The position numbers and the translations under genes are program-made. The notes beneath the pieces are model-generated. The model saw nothing but the letters and a program-made list of their open reading frames with translations, was not told the origin of the DNA and made no database searches. Below, in pieces: positions 48,918 to 49,099 of a stretch of DNA of 49,099 bases (its first letter is position 1; every line of letters begins with the position of its first letter). Source of the stretch: Photobacterium sanguinicancri (GTDB lineage: Bacteria; Pseudomonadota; Gammaproteobacteria; Enterobacterales; Vibrionaceae); assembly GCF_002265265.1 (NCBI RefSeq), contig NZ_NOIF01000013.1:1-49099 (forward strand), read 5' to 3'.

Positions 48918-49099
48918 ATGTCTATTTCATAGCTAAAAGATGTTGCCATACTGCGTCCTCAATGTGCCAATACAATTCGGGACAGAGCACATCACAAGAT
49001 CAAAAAAGCCGAACCAAGGTTCTAATGCCGATCAGTTAGCGTAAATATGATCGGTTGAACGATCCTCCAGAGCTGTCAAAATCCAAGTGTAATTAATGC
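48918..49099. other. Non-coding right end of the window
   Basis: No gene is visible. A 7-bp dyad CCGATCA/TGATCGG at 49028-49054 is the only structure seen. Confidence 0.5.

Overview
The window is a stretch of chromosomal core genome from a gammaproteobacterium of the Vibrionaceae, most likely Photobacterium or a close relative. This rests on the gene order, the protein sequences as I recall them from the family, the moderate GC content and the large tRNA array beside ubiF. The genus is an inference. Nearly every gene can be matched to a known family. I see no prophage, insertion sequence, CRISPR array, rRNA operon or toxin-antitoxin module, and I did not find a clearly new multi-gene system.

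Layout. (1) 1-2483: the 3' part of a chemoreceptor gene and a convergent SdaC-like amino-acid transporter. (2) 2689-8066, minus strand: the hemA-prfA-prmC-sirB2-sirB1-kdsA operon (haem precursor, translation termination, KDO synthesis). (3) 8373-12801, plus strand: lolB-ispE-prs, pth and ychF, divergent from hemA. (4) 13021-13834: a strong stable-RNA promoter driving tRNA-Met, tRNA-Leu, tRNA-Leu, tRNA-Gln and tRNA-Leu, followed by an unusually structured non-coding stretch with two further terminators. (5) 14086-21068: ubiF divergent from miaB-ybeZ-ybeY-ybeX-lnt. (6) 21199-23833: two accessory secreted proteins, a SYLF-domain protein and a subtilisin-like protease with a chitin-binding-type tail. 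(7) 23920-37350: ybeL, then leuS, lptE-holA, rsfS-rlmH-mrdA-rodA-rlpA, dacA, ybeD, lipB-lipA (tRNA charging, LPS transport, replication, cell-wall elongation, lipoylation). (8) 37428-48871: bamC-dapA, gcvR-bcp, a MarR regulator, a TusA-like protein with a PerM-type permease, bepA, an arsC-like reductase with a WrbA-like flavoprotein and a DUF2069 membrane protein, a DUF2066 protein and uraA.

How the genes work together. Many serve the cell envelope: KDO (kdsA), LPS export (lptE), lipoprotein maturation and sorting (lnt, lolB), beta-barrel assembly and quality control (bamC, bepA), rod-shape peptidoglycan synthesis (mrdA, rodA, rlpA, dacA) and diaminopimelate (dapA). A second group serves translation and its quality control: prfA, prmC, pth, ychF, miaB, ybeY, ybeZ, rsfS, rlmH, leuS and the tRNAs.

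The points most worth checking are non-coding or concern synteny: a possible small RNA after the tRNA array; a similar ACCAAC...TTGGTA dyad the same distance before both accessory genes; the absence of nadD and hda from positions they hold in Escherichia coli; a perfect palindrome directly before lolB; and several strong inverted repeats between genes that have no U-tract. Start codons were moved from the longest open frame wherever a Shine-Dalgarno sequence or the family length argued for it.
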